Of a stretch of DNA of 11,404 bases, positions 1-7,199 are shown piece by piece. The notes below the pieces were generated by a model that was not told where the DNA came from, ran no database searches, and was given only the letters and a program-made list of their open reading frames with translations. Location of the stretch: NCBI GenBank assembly GCA_021828575.1, contig JAJZEL010000061.1, positions 1 through 11,404 of the forward strand. The letters are read 5' to 3'. This DNA comes from Pseudomonadota bacterium. Its GTDB lineage: Bacteria > Pseudomonadota > Gammaproteobacteria > Burkholderiales > Ferrovaceae. The position numbers were made by a program, and so were the translations under genes. Position 1 is the first letter of the stretch. Every line of letters begins with the position of its first letter.

Positions 1-731
1 GGGTATTTACGGAAACCCTGGGGTTCAGGTGGGCCTTTGCGTTCATGGCGCTGGCTTATGCCGTGATCGGTGCAACCGTGTACTGGGAATCCAGGGTTAA
101 CCACACCACGCGTCATTCCAGGCCCACCATCGTGGTACCTGGCGGCATGCTGGCGCAAAGCATGTCCGTGCTGCGTACACCCTGGGCCAGAGTCATCCTG
201 ATCACCGTATTTCTGGAAGGGGCCATCGTGTTTGGACCGTTGGCCTTTGTTCCTTCCTACCTGCATGCCCGCTTCAGCTTGTCCTTGACAGGTGCCGGTG
301 CGCTGATGGGTATGTTTGGCATTGGTGGCATGCTGTACATCCTGTTTGCCAAGCGGCTGGTGGCCATGATGAGGGAAGAGGGGTTGACGCTGGGGGGTGG
401 ATTGGCCATGGGTCTTGGCTGGATACTGCTGGCAAGGGGGAACTCGTGGGAGTGGGCCATTGCAGCCTGTTTTCTGGTGGGGTTGGGGTACTACATGCTC
501 CACAACACGCTGCAAATCAACGCAACACAGATGGCATCCCGGGTAAGGGGCACCGCTGTGTCCCTTTTCGCGTCGCTGTTTTTTCTGGGTCAGTCCCTGG
601 GTGTGATTTTTTCAGCCAAATGGCTGGCCTGGTCCGATGACATGAACCTTTTTGCACTATCAGCCGTGTTACTTCCCATGCTTAGCTACACGTTCTTCAG
701 ATTGCTCAAACGCCGTGTCATGAGTGTGTAG
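1..731 (+). CDS. MFS transporter, C-terminal half (5' end outside window)
   Basis: The reading frame is open from base 3 with no stop before the left edge, so the gene starts upstream; the ATG at 45 is internal. The first visible residues (ETLGFRWAFAFMALAY) look like the end of the N-terminal six-helix bundle of a major facilitator superfamily transporter. They are followed by a cytoplasmic loop (about 20-50 residues after that ATG) and six further hydrophobic segments. A Gly-rich helix (GMFGIGGMLYILF) and the stretch RGTAVSLFASLFFLGQSLGV are typical of the drug/sugar-efflux branch. The chain ends in a basic tail (LLKRRVMSV). It should be an inner-membrane secondary transporter; the substrate cannot be told. 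Its 3' end overlaps the convergent mmsA by 14 bases. The family is sure; a finer name is not possible from half a protein. Confidence 0.85.
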   Translation, partial: VFTETLGFRWAFAFMALAYAVIGATVYWESRVNHTTRHSRPTIVVPGGMLAQSMSVLRTPWARVILITVFLEGAIVFGPLAFVPSYLHARFSLSLTGAGALMGMFGIGGMLYILFAKRLVAMMREEGLTLGGGLAMGLGWILLARGNSWEWAIAACFLVGLGYYMLHNTLQINATQMASRVRGTAVSLFASLFFLGQSLGVIFSAKWLAWSDDMNLFALSAVLLPMLSYTFFRLLKRRVMSV

Positions 732-2229
732 GCATTGCGAACTGTGCGGCCAATGCTTGGCGGGATGTCGGCCAGCGTTGGCTCACTGCTTTGTAACGGG
801 TGTAGAACCTCACTCCTTCCGGTCCGTGGATATGGACATCACCGAACAGGCTGTCTTTCCAGCCCCCAAAACTGTGGAAGGCCATGGGTACGGGGATGGG
901 CACATTGATCCCCACCATCCCGGCTTGCACCTGTGAAATGAATTCGCGTGCCGTGCCGCCATCACGTGTGAAGAGCGCGGTGCCATTGCCAAAATCATGT
1001 TCATTGACGAGCTCCAGCGCCTTCTGGAAGCTGGGCACGCGCACGACACACAGCACGGGCCCGAATATTTCTTCACGGTAAATGCGCATGTGGGGCTGGA
1101 CGTGGTCAAACAGGCAGCCCCCGAGGAAAAAACCTTTTTCATGTCCCGGAACCGCCAGGGTCCGACCATCAACCTGCAACAGGGCGCCTTCAGAAACACC
1201 ACTTGCTATGTAGTCCAGAACACGGGCGCGATGATCCGCCGTAATGAGAGGGCCCATATCCATCAGGGCATTTTCCCCAGGTCCCACTTTCAGGTTGGCC
1301 ACGCGTTGTTCCAGGGTTTTTACCAGGGTGTCTGCCACGTCACCCACCACCACTGCAACAGATATGGCCATGCAGCGTTCGCCTGCCGAACCGTAAGCGG
1401 CGCCCAGCAATGCGTTGACCACCTGGTCAAGATCAGCATCAGGCATGATGACCATGTGATTTTTAGCTCCTCCCAGCGCCTGGACACGCTTGCCTGTGGA
1501 GGTGGCAAGTGCGTGAACATGCCGGGCAACGGGGGTTGATCCCACGAAACTGACGGCGTTTACCTGCTCGTGCTGGATGAGAGCTTCCACGGCCAGGCGA
1601 TCGCCATGCAGTACGGAAAGCACCCCGTCTGGCAACCCGGACTGTTTCAGTAATTCCGCCAGAAGAAGGCTGGGTGAGGGGTCACGTTCGGAAGGCTTCA
1701 GGATGAAACAATTGCCGCAGGCCAGGGCCATGGGAATCATCCACAAGGGGACCATGACTGGAAAGTTGAATGGGGTGATGCCTACGCATACCCCCAAGGG
1801 TTGTCGCAATGACCATCCATCCATTCCATGTGAAATCTGTTCGGTGTATTCGCCCTTCAGGAGGTCGGGGATGCCACAGGCATACTCCACCACTTCCAGT
1901 CCACGAATGACTTCGCCCCTCGCGTCATCCAGCACCTTGCCGTGCTCAGCTGTGATCAGCCGGGCCAGATCATCCTTGTGGGCTTCCAGTGCAGCCTTGA
2001 AGCGGAACAGGATGCGTGCACGCTGCAAGGGAGGGGTGTTTCTCCATTCAGGGAAGGCTGCTCGCGCCAGTTGTACCGTTCTGTTCACTTCTTCATCCGA
2101 AGCCAGTGCTACCTGGGACGTGATTTCGCCTGTGGCGGGGTTGAAAACCGGGCTGTGCCGTCCCGAGGTGCCTGGGGCGGAATTTCCCTGAAGAAAGTGG
2201 GGGATGTGCGAGGGCATGGTGGTCAACAT
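718..2229 (-). CDS. mmsA: CoA-acylating methylmalonate-semialdehyde dehydrogenase
   Basis: The enzyme oxidises (S)-methylmalonate semialdehyde with NAD+ and CoA to propionyl-CoA, and malonate semialdehyde to acetyl-CoA, in valine and related catabolism; it is cytosolic and normally tetrameric. Visible landmarks, numbered from the longest possible start at 2277 (519 aa): early IPHF and FNPATGE at 25-51, TPFNFPVMVPLWM at 168-180, ILKPSERDPS, FVGSTPVARHV at 244-254, the MmsA-specific VQALGGAKNH at 265-274 where other aldehyde dehydrogenases carry a catalytic Glu, and nucleophile Cys302 in GERCMAIS. The C-terminus with FYTRYKAVSQRW is also MmsA-like. Start choice is open: ATG 2277 (519 aa), 2229 (503 aa) or 2217 (499 aa). 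Family members are usually close to 500 residues and begin a few residues before IPHF, so 2229 or 2217 is preferred. A TAGAAT at 2257-2252 could be a -10 box for these starts, but none has a strong Shine-Dalgarno. No other valine-pathway gene is adjacent. Confidence 0.93.
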   Translation of the reverse strand: MLTTMPSHIPHFLQGNSAPGTSGRHSPVFNPATGEITSQVALASDEEVNRTVQLARAAFPEWRNTPPLQRARILFRFKAALEAHKDDLARLITAEHGKVLDDARGEVIRGLEVVEYACGIPDLLKGEYTEQISHGMDGWSLRQPLGVCVGITPFNFPVMVPLWMIPMALACGNCFILKPSERDPSPSLLLAELLKQSGLPDGVLSVLHGDRLAVEALIQHEQVNAVSFVGSTPVARHVHALATSTGKRVQALGGAKNHMVIMPDADLDQVVNALLGAAYGSAGERCMAISVAVVVGDVADTLVKTLEQRVANLKVGPGENALMDMGPLITADHRARVLDYIASGVSEGALLQVDGRTLAVPGHEKGFFLGGCLFDHVQPHMRIYREEIFGPVLCVVRVPSFQKALELVNEHDFGNGTALFTRDGGTAREFISQVQAGMVGINVPIPVPMAFHSFGGWKDSLFGDVHIHGPEGVRFYTRYKAVSQRWPTSRQALAAQFAMPTHS

Positions 2230-2278
2230 TTTAATGCGATCGTGGCAGGAAATTCTAGCAGGAGCCACGGGTTTCATG

Positions 2279-2317
2279 CACTATTCCGGGACATCCGGTA
2301 AGTTGCCCGGAATAGTG
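2279..2317. promoter_or_regulatory. 12-bp-arm inverted repeat in the mmsA / GGDEF-EAL divergent spacer
   Basis: CACTATTCCGGG at 2279-2290 is repeated as its exact reverse complement CCCGGAATAGTG at 2306-2317, separated by 15 bases that contain a further CCGG. It occupies most of the spacer between two divergently transcribed genes. No T-run follows on either strand, so it is a poor terminator; a bidirectional operator is the more likely reading. The arm identity is read directly; the role is inferred. Confidence 0.5.
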
Positions 2318-2333
2318 TAGACTGGCTCGGTTT

Positions 2334-4169
2334 GTGTTCCGTAACGTGGCGGATTCGGGTGTGGGGATGGACGGGGAGCGGCAGGACATCAACGGGGAGC
2401 GTCTTGAACTGGCGCTGGAAGCGGCAGGCCTCGATCTTTGGGAGAATGATCTGGTAACCGGGGAGGTTACCTGCCATGCTCACAAGATCTATGCCGAGCT
2501 GGGTTACAGCGAAAGCGAAGCCCTGCCTTACGTGAAAGACCTGTTTGCCCTGATTCATCCCGATGATGTGAAAAATGTCCAGTCCGCTGTAGAAGACCAC
2601 CTTTCCGGAAAGGTGGTCCGCTATCGTAGCGAATTCAGGGTCCGTTCCCGTTCGGGCGAATGGGTCTGGTATGCCAATTACGGCAAAATCATGGATCGTG
2701 GTCCGGGCCGTCTTGTGGGTCATCGTTTCATTGGCGTGACTTTCAACATTGATGACCGAAAACGTCAGGAACATGCGCTCGAACAGGCCAATCAGCAGTT
2801 GCTGGAGAAAAACAGGCAACTGGAAGCCATGAATGAGCTGCTTCAGTCCATGGCCACGAGCGATTCCCTGACTCAGCTTCCCAATCGACGTTTTCTTCTG
2901 GATCGTCTGCAGAAAGTTCTGGGTTCCCGAATGCGTTCCCATCAGACGGGTGCTTTGCTGTTCATCGATATCGATAATTTCAAGAACTTGAACGATACCC
3001 TGGGTCACGACATGGGCGATCTCCTCCTGCAGGAAGTGGCCCGGCGACTCAGGGCATGCGTCAGGGAAGCGGATACGGTGGCCCGCATTGGGGGTGATGA
3101 ATTTGTGGTGCTTTTGGAAGGGTTGAGCGTGGATCCCATCGAATCTGCGGACCAGGTGGAAACAGTCGGTCAAAATATTCTGACCAGCCTCAATCAATCC
3201 TATCGCCTGAATGTGCATGAGTATCGCATTTCACCCAGCATAGGTGTCAGCCTGTTCAATGGTGGAACGCATACCGTGGCTGAGTTGATGAAGAAAACAG
3301 ACATCGCCATGTACCGGGCCAAGCAGGAAGGGCGCAATACCATGCGCTTCTTCGACCCCCAGATGCAGGAAGACATCAATTTGCGGGTGAAAATCGAAGC
3401 GGATTTGCACAAGGCGCTGGAAGAGGGGCAGTTCAGGCTGTATTTTCAGGTTCAGGTGGACAGCGCCTATCGCCTGTTGGGAGCAGAAGCCTTGATTCGC
3501 TGGAACCACCCCGAATTGGGTTTACTGTCCCCTTCCCGCTTTCTCCATGTGGCTGAGGAATCAGGGCTGATTGTTCCCCTGGGTAACTGGGTGCTTGAAA
3601 CGGCGTGTGAACGGCTTCGTGAATGGCAGGCCCATGAGGATACGTGCGACCTGTCGCTTTCCATCAATGTCAGCGCTTCCCAGTTTCGTGAGCCAGGGTT
3701 TGTAGAGCGGGTCAGATCCACTGTCCGCGCTCATGGGGTGGACCCGTGCAAGCTGAAAATGGAACTGACGGAAAGCATACTGCTGGAAGATGTGAAAAAG
3801 GCGGCACTGGCCATGAATGCCCTGCGGGACGAGGGCATCCATTTTTCCCTGGATGATTTTGGAACGGGCTATTCATCCCTGCAATATCTCAAGCAGTTGC
3901 CTTTTCACCAGATCAAGATCGACCGTTCCTTCATACGCGATATCGTGACGGATCCGGGGGACCGTGCCATCGTTCGTACCATCGTGGCCATGGCCAGGAG
4001 CCTGGATGCTCATGTGATGGCGGAAGGTGTGGAAACACGCGAACAAAGACAGTTCCTACTGGCCCATGGATGTACGCGGTACCAGGGCGATCTGTTTGGC
4101 CAGGCGATGCCCCTGGAAGATTTCAGGTTCGGGGTGTCCCAGAAAAGGACTGGACAGAAAGTTTTCTAG
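2334..4169 (+). CDS. PAS-GGDEF-EAL cyclic-di-GMP turnover protein
   Basis: This 611-residue protein without obvious membrane segments should make and/or degrade cyclic di-GMP in the cytoplasm under control of a PAS sensor. Domains: PAS of the PAS_3 type at about 22-142 (LIHPDD at 73-78, WVWYANYGKIM), a coiled-coil linker at 143-172, GGDEF at about 176-340, EAL at about 353-595. The cyclase signature GGDEF is intact at 253-257, with an inhibitory RxxD site (R244-D247) exactly five residues before it. The phosphodiesterase signature is EALIRW (E385), with NVSASQF, ELTES, DDFGTGYSS (D507, D508), KIDRSFI (K528) and AEGVET (E564), so metal-binding and catalytic positions look complete. The late motif reads QGDLFGQ where a Tyr usually follows QG. 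The start is uncertain: GTG 2334 has no clear ribosome site; GTG 2361 (GGCGGA seven bases upstream) or ATG 2367 are possible and leave the PAS domain intact. It stands alone, divergent from mmsA. Confidence 0.93.
   Translation: MFRNVADSGVGMDGERQDINGERLELALEAAGLDLWENDLVTGEVTCHAHKIYAELGYSESEALPYVKDLFALIHPDDVKNVQSAVEDHLSGKVVRYRSEFRVRSRSGEWVWYANYGKIMDRGPGRLVGHRFIGVTFNIDDRKRQEHALEQANQQLLEKNRQLEAMNELLQSMATSDSLTQLPNRRFLLDRLQKVLGSRMRSHQTGALLFIDIDNFKNLNDTLGHDMGDLLLQEVARRLRACVREADTVARIGGDEFVVLLEGLSVDPIESADQVETVGQNILTSLNQSYRLNVHEYRISPSIGVSLFNGGTHTVAELMKKTDIAMYRAKQEGRNTMRFFDPQMQEDINLRVKIEADLHKALEEGQFRLYFQVQVDSAYRLLGAEALIRWNHPELGLLSPSRFLHVAEESGLIVPLGNWVLETACERLREWQAHEDTCDLSLSINVSASQFREPGFVERVRSTVRAHGVDPCKLKMELTESILLEDVKKAALAMNALRDEGIHFSLDDFGTGYSSLQYLKQLPFHQIKIDRSFIRDIVTDPGDRAIVRTIVAMARSLDAHVMAEGVETREQRQFLLAHGCTRYQGDLFGQAMPLEDFRFGVSQKRTGQKVF
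2595..2618. repeat. Perfect 24-bp palindrome inside the PAS-coding region
   Basis: The 12 bases GACCACCTTTCC at 2595-2606 are followed without any spacer by their exact reverse complement at 2607-2618. Because of the codon phase, both strands encode the same peptide, DHLSGKVV. It lies in the PAS segment (about residues 88-95 of the sensor protein). No function is known; it could be a protein-binding site or a hairpin in the mRNA. Confidence 0.6.
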
Positions 4170-4190
4170 GGCACATCGTCCCACCCTGCC

Positions 4191-4206
4191 GGAAGCGTCC
4201 GCTTCC
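4191..4206 (+). terminator. Short hairpin after the GGDEF-EAL gene, weak terminator candidate
   Basis: GGAAGCG at 4191-4197 pairs with CGCTTCC at 4200-4206, 22 bases after the stop codon of the cyclic-di-GMP gene. The formal loop is two bases, so about six pairs would close around a four-base loop. No U-run follows (the next bases are ATTCAATTCC), so intrinsic termination would be poor. It may instead protect the transcript end. Confidence 0.25.
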
Positions 4207-4259
4207 ATTCAATTCCAATCTCATTCCGTTTCTGCTGGCTCCAGCGCAACGGCCGGTGT

Positions 4260-4311
4260 CATGAAAATTTAAAACGGTTTTCATGGCGCAGTCATTTTCA
4301 ATACCTATGAT
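4260..4311 (+). promoter_or_regulatory. Dyad and candidate promoter upstream of the TonB-dependent receptor
   Basis: CATGAAAA at 4260-4267 and TTTTCATG at 4278-4285 form an exact 8-bp-arm inverted repeat around an AT-rich ten-base centre. Downstream, TATGAT at 4306-4311 matches five of six bases of the sigma-70 -10 consensus; the region where its -35 would fall (about 4283-4288) overlaps the right arm and has no good match. That geometry fits an operator that controls receptor transcription. It does not resemble a canonical Fur box. The inferred transcript would have a leader of roughly 95 bases. Confidence 0.3.
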
Positions 4312-4362
4312 TTGACCAGAGAAGATAGTCACTAATGAGACTGCACTGCTTTGCAAAAGAAG

Positions 4363-4379
4363 CCTGATTCCGTATCAGG
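4363..4379 (+). promoter_or_regulatory. Small stem-loop in the receptor mRNA leader
   Basis: CCTGAT at 4363-4368 pairs with ATCAGG at 4374-4379 across a five-base loop, ending 18 bases before the AGAGG ribosome binding site (4398-4402) of the TonB-dependent receptor. It is short and may be fortuitous. If real it would lie in the 5' leader, where it could affect stability or translation. It does not match a riboswitch class I can name. Confidence 0.2.
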
Positions 4380-4413
4380 TCACATAAGCAATCATTCAGA
4401 GGTAATCCATAAA

Positions 4414-6591
4414 ATGCAAAGCAATCCGATGAAGAGGTCGTTTGCGAAACGACTGACGGGTATACTGGTCGCGTCCACTTTCCCCACCACCTTATGGGCC
4501 TACGATCTGGGTGCCGTGTCCACCGGTTCCGGCGGGCCAGCACAAAACCAGACTCCTGTGGATGCGGCTCCAGCGGTCGCCCCGACCCAGAACACACTAA
4601 CGGCCACTGAACCTCAATCGGTCATCAGCCAGCAGTTTCTGGAGAATACACAGACTGGCATGTCCAATTACATTGAGGCTGCCGGGATTGCTCCCGGTGT
4701 CTGGTCCTATAGCCCCAACGGCCCAGGTGGCAATGATAATCCCGGTTTGACAGTTCGCGGCTTTCAGGATGGCCAGTACAACGTTTTGTTTGATGGCATT
4801 CCTTTTTCAGATGGTGCTGACTTTACGCACCACACCACCTCGTACCTGACCAATGAGGACACGGGAAGTGTCGTTGTTGACCGTGGTCCGGGGCGTGCAA
4901 GCATGATTGGTGATGCAACGTTTGGTGGGTCAATTCTGGTCAATTCCAAAAACCCCATGTCTGATCCTGGTGCAACTGTCAGGCTGCAGGAAGGCAGTTT
5001 CAATTCGCGTCTGACAGGCTTCCAGTTTGACACGGGGGTCATGCAAAACTACGGGGACACCAGTGCGTTTATCGATTACAACCATTACACGACTGATGGT
5101 GCCTTGACTAACGACCCCATGAGAAGAAGTAATTTCTTTGCGAAATTGAGCCGACCCTTGAGCGATAACACCACTGTAACCTTGGTGGCCATGCAAAACG
5201 ATTCGTATCAGCATGCTTCCCTGGGGGCTACGGCGGCTGAGATTGCCCAGTATGGCTCAAACTATGGTCTTAATATGGATCCCACCAGTCAGGCCTATAT
5301 GGGATACAACTTTGATCATTTCACTTCCAACATGGATTACATCGAACTCAACAGCCGTCAGAACAATTGGTTGTTTGACAACAAGTTGTATACCAATTCC
5401 TATACTCACGTGGCCTCACAAGGTTATAACCCCAATGGGGTTTCGCCCAACAGTTCCGCTGGTTACACGCCGGGCAATGATGTTCCGGGTTTGACAGGTT
5501 TGACGCAGTACACCAGCTATGGAGACGTTTTCAAGGCTGTGGATTCATTGGGCAATGACGATCTCGGGATGGGGATTTGGGTCGAGCGTCAGGTCCACCA
5601 GTCATGGAACAACAATGTGGATTTGACCACGGGTTCTAGCCTTGTAGACGTGCCTGGCACGACTTCGAATGCTGGGGAGAACAGTGCACTCAATACCTTT
5701 CAACCTTATCTTGAGTATGTGTGGCGTCCAAACGACAAGTGGGCCATTACCCCGGGTGTGAAGTTTGATGACATTAACCGGACGCAGTTGGCATATGGTA
5801 TTGACACCACACCAGGATTGGCCGGTGGTTCATATTCCAACAGCGCTACTTACACGGCCGTTCTGCCTTCTCTTGATGTGCACTATTACGTGAACGATCA
5901 CTGGTCGGCTTATGCCCAAGCGGCTGAAGGTTTCGTTGCGCCTTTGTTGAGTTATCTGGGGGGTGCTGACCCCACCTCGGTCATTACACCGCAGAAAACC
6001 AATAACTACCAGATTGGTACGGTGTTCAAAACAAATCAGTTGACCATGTCCGGTGATTTTTTCTACATCACCAATAATAATCTGATTCAACAAGTGGGTT
6101 ACAACATATTGCCCGTTTATCAGAATGCTGGATCAGTGATATATCGAGGCGTTGAGGGTGAGGCCACTTACTCACTTGGCAAAGGCTTGAATTTGTATGG
6201 TAACTACTCCTTTGAAGAAACCTCGGCAGCTGCAAACAGCCCTGTCTTGAATACGCCAATGGTGACTTCGGCCGCTGGACTGTTGTATAACCAAGGTGCT
6301 GTGAATGCCTCGCTGCTTGCCAAAGAAATTGGTTCGCGAATCACAGGTCAGGACGCCAATGGTAATAATGTCACGCTCGGTAGTTACACAGTGGTCAATT
6401 TTGCTGCGGGGTACAAACTGGGTACGATTGATGGCTGGGCCAGGAACTCCACGATTCAGTTTCAAGTCGATAACCTCTTCAACCGTACTGACATCATTGC
6501 CCAGAATGGAAATACTCAGATCAGTAGTACACCACTTTTCTGGACCATGTACGGGCGGATTTATAACCTGAATCTGAGCACAACCTTCTAA
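4414..6591 (+). CDS. TonB-dependent outer-membrane receptor
   Basis: This 725-residue protein should import a scarce ligand, most often a ferric chelate, through a 22-strand barrel gated by a plug and driven by TonB. ATG 4414 is chosen over the longer TTG 4351 because AGAGG lies 11 bases upstream and a good signal peptide follows (KRSFAKR, hydrophobic stretch to about residue 27, cleavage near LWA-YD at 29/30). The mature end DLGAVSTG (31-38) is a plausible TonB box, followed by a Pro/Ala/Thr/Gln-rich linker. The plug spans about 62-180 with LTVRGFQDGQYNVLFDGIP, DRGPGRASMIGDATFGGSI. The remainder is barrel, rich in Asn, Tyr, Thr and Ser, ending in the outer-membrane signature Phe (NLSTTF). 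Two 60-base lines counted in it have 43-45 % GC, below neighbouring genes. It heads a cluster ending in exbB-exbD-tonB. The substrate cannot be read from sequence. Confidence 0.95.
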   Translation: MQSNPMKRSFAKRLTGILVASTFPTTLWAYDLGAVSTGSGGPAQNQTPVDAAPAVAPTQNTLTATEPQSVISQQFLENTQTGMSNYIEAAGIAPGVWSYSPNGPGGNDNPGLTVRGFQDGQYNVLFDGIPFSDGADFTHHTTSYLTNEDTGSVVVDRGPGRASMIGDATFGGSILVNSKNPMSDPGATVRLQEGSFNSRLTGFQFDTGVMQNYGDTSAFIDYNHYTTDGALTNDPMRRSNFFAKLSRPLSDNTTVTLVAMQNDSYQHASLGATAAEIAQYGSNYGLNMDPTSQAYMGYNFDHFTSNMDYIELNSRQNNWLFDNKLYTNSYTHVASQGYNPNGVSPNSSAGYTPGNDVPGLTGLTQYTSYGDVFKAVDSLGNDDLGMGIWVERQVHQSWNNNVDLTTGSSLVDVPGTTSNAGENSALNTFQPYLEYVWRPNDKWAITPGVKFDDINRTQLAYGIDTTPGLAGGSYSNSATYTAVLPSLDVHYYVNDHWSAYAQAAEGFVAPLLSYLGGADPTSVITPQKTNNYQIGTVFKTNQLTMSGDFFYITNNNLIQQVGYNILPVYQNAGSVIYRGVEGEATYSLGKGLNLYGNYSFEETSAAANSPVLNTPMVTSAAGLLYNQGAVNASLLAKEIGSRITGQDANGNNVTLGSYTVVNFAAGYKLGTIDGWARNSTIQFQVDNLFNRTDIIAQNGNTQISSTPLFWTMYGRIYNLNLSTTF

Positions 6592-6627
6592 AACAAACGG
6601 ATTGTTTTGGGCGACTCTCGTCTTTGA

Positions 6628-6659
6628 GGTGCCACCCATTAAATGGGTGGCGCCTTTTT
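6628..6659 (+). terminator. Rho-independent terminator after the receptor gene
   Basis: GGTGCCACCCA at 6628-6638 pairs with TGGGTGGCGCC at 6644-6654 (11 pairs, one G-U) over a five-base loop and is followed at once by TTTTT (6655-6659). This is a textbook intrinsic terminator, 37 bases after the receptor stop. The ribosome site of the next gene starts seven bases later, so there is no room for a separate promoter after it; it most likely acts as a partial terminator within the cluster. Confidence 0.9.
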
Positions 6660-6698
6660 CTCGTTAAGGGGACAAAAATCGAACAACCAAGCTATCAC

Positions 6699-7199
6699 AT
6701 GGCTCAGAGGTGGCTGCACTGGTTCATGGCAGCACTGATCCTGACTCTTTTGCTCGCAGTCGAAATGCCCAAAAATCCATTCAAGCATGCTCTGGTTGAA
6801 TGGCATAGAGAAGCCGGCATCGCGGTTTTTGCGCTGCTCTTGGCGAGGGTATATGGCAGGATGAAATCCAATGTCGCTCCAATTTTCAGCACGCTTTGTT
6901 CATGGCAGGTGTTGCTGGCCAGAGTCGTGCATGGGGTGATGTATCTGCTGATGTTTTCCGTGCCTGTGTTGGGGGTTCTTTTTTCTCAGGCTAAAGGAAA
7001 GGAACTTGAATTTGTGGGTGTTACCTTGCCGGTCATCCTCAATGAAGACAGTGGGCTGCCTTATGCATTGGCACTCAAAACAGCCCACGAATGGGCTGGC
7101 AATGTGTTTTTGTATCTCATTGGGTTGCACTTTTTAAGTGTGGTCTATCACCAATGGGTACGCAAGGACGACATACTGAAGCGCATGCGACCGTTCTGA
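6699..7199 (+). CDS. Cytochrome b561 family membrane protein
   Basis: This is a four-helix di-haem b-type cytochrome that moves electrons between the quinone pool and a periplasmic acceptor. From ATG 6699 (166 aa) the helix-associated histidines are H7 (RWLHWFMAALIL), H36 (WHREAGIAVFALLLARV), H78 (VHGVMYLLMFSVPVLGVL), and H130 plus H144 (HEWAGNVFLYLIGLHF). The usual basic end KDDILKRMRPF is present. The family normally has about ten residues before the first helix His, so ATG 6699 gives a slightly short N-terminus. An AAGGGG ribosome site at 6666-6671 sits six bases before an in-frame ATC at 6678, which would give a 173-residue form starting EQPSYHMAQRW and fits the family better. The TTG at 6624 is unlikely because it precedes the terminator hairpin. 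Its place between the receptor and the PepSY/ExbB genes suggests electron supply for ligand reduction; this is inferred. Confidence 0.88.
   Translation: MAQRWLHWFMAALILTLLLAVEMPKNPFKHALVEWHREAGIAVFALLLARVYGRMKSNVAPIFSTLCSWQVLLARVVHGVMYLLMFSVPVLGVLFSQAKGKELEFVGVTLPVILNEDSGLPYALALKTAHEWAGNVFLYLIGLHFLSVVYHQWVRKDDILKRMRPF

Noticed and set aside
997..1539. 180-codon open frame on the + strand inside mmsA
   Set aside because: It is antisense to the conserved aldehyde dehydrogenase sequence, including the catalytic Cys region, with no domain pattern of its own.
2274..3218. 314-codon open frame on the - strand opposite the GGDEF-EAL gene
   Set aside because: It is fully antisense to the PAS and GGDEF coding part, shows no protein family pattern, and its composition follows from the opposite-strand codons. 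The 24-bp palindrome explains the shared peptide on both strands.
4351..4413. TTG 4351 as start of the receptor
   Set aside because: It would place 21 polar residues before a normal signal peptide; ATG 4414 has a proper ribosome site and gives a standard leader.
6172..6639. 155-codon - strand open frame over the end of the receptor gene
   Set aside because: It runs through the terminator hairpin and is antisense to the receptor barrel; no ribosome site or protein pattern.
6624..6698. TTG 6624 as start of the cytochrome b561 gene
   Set aside because: It lies upstream of the terminator hairpin, so its first codons would be translated from the terminator itself, and the extra residues do not resemble the family.
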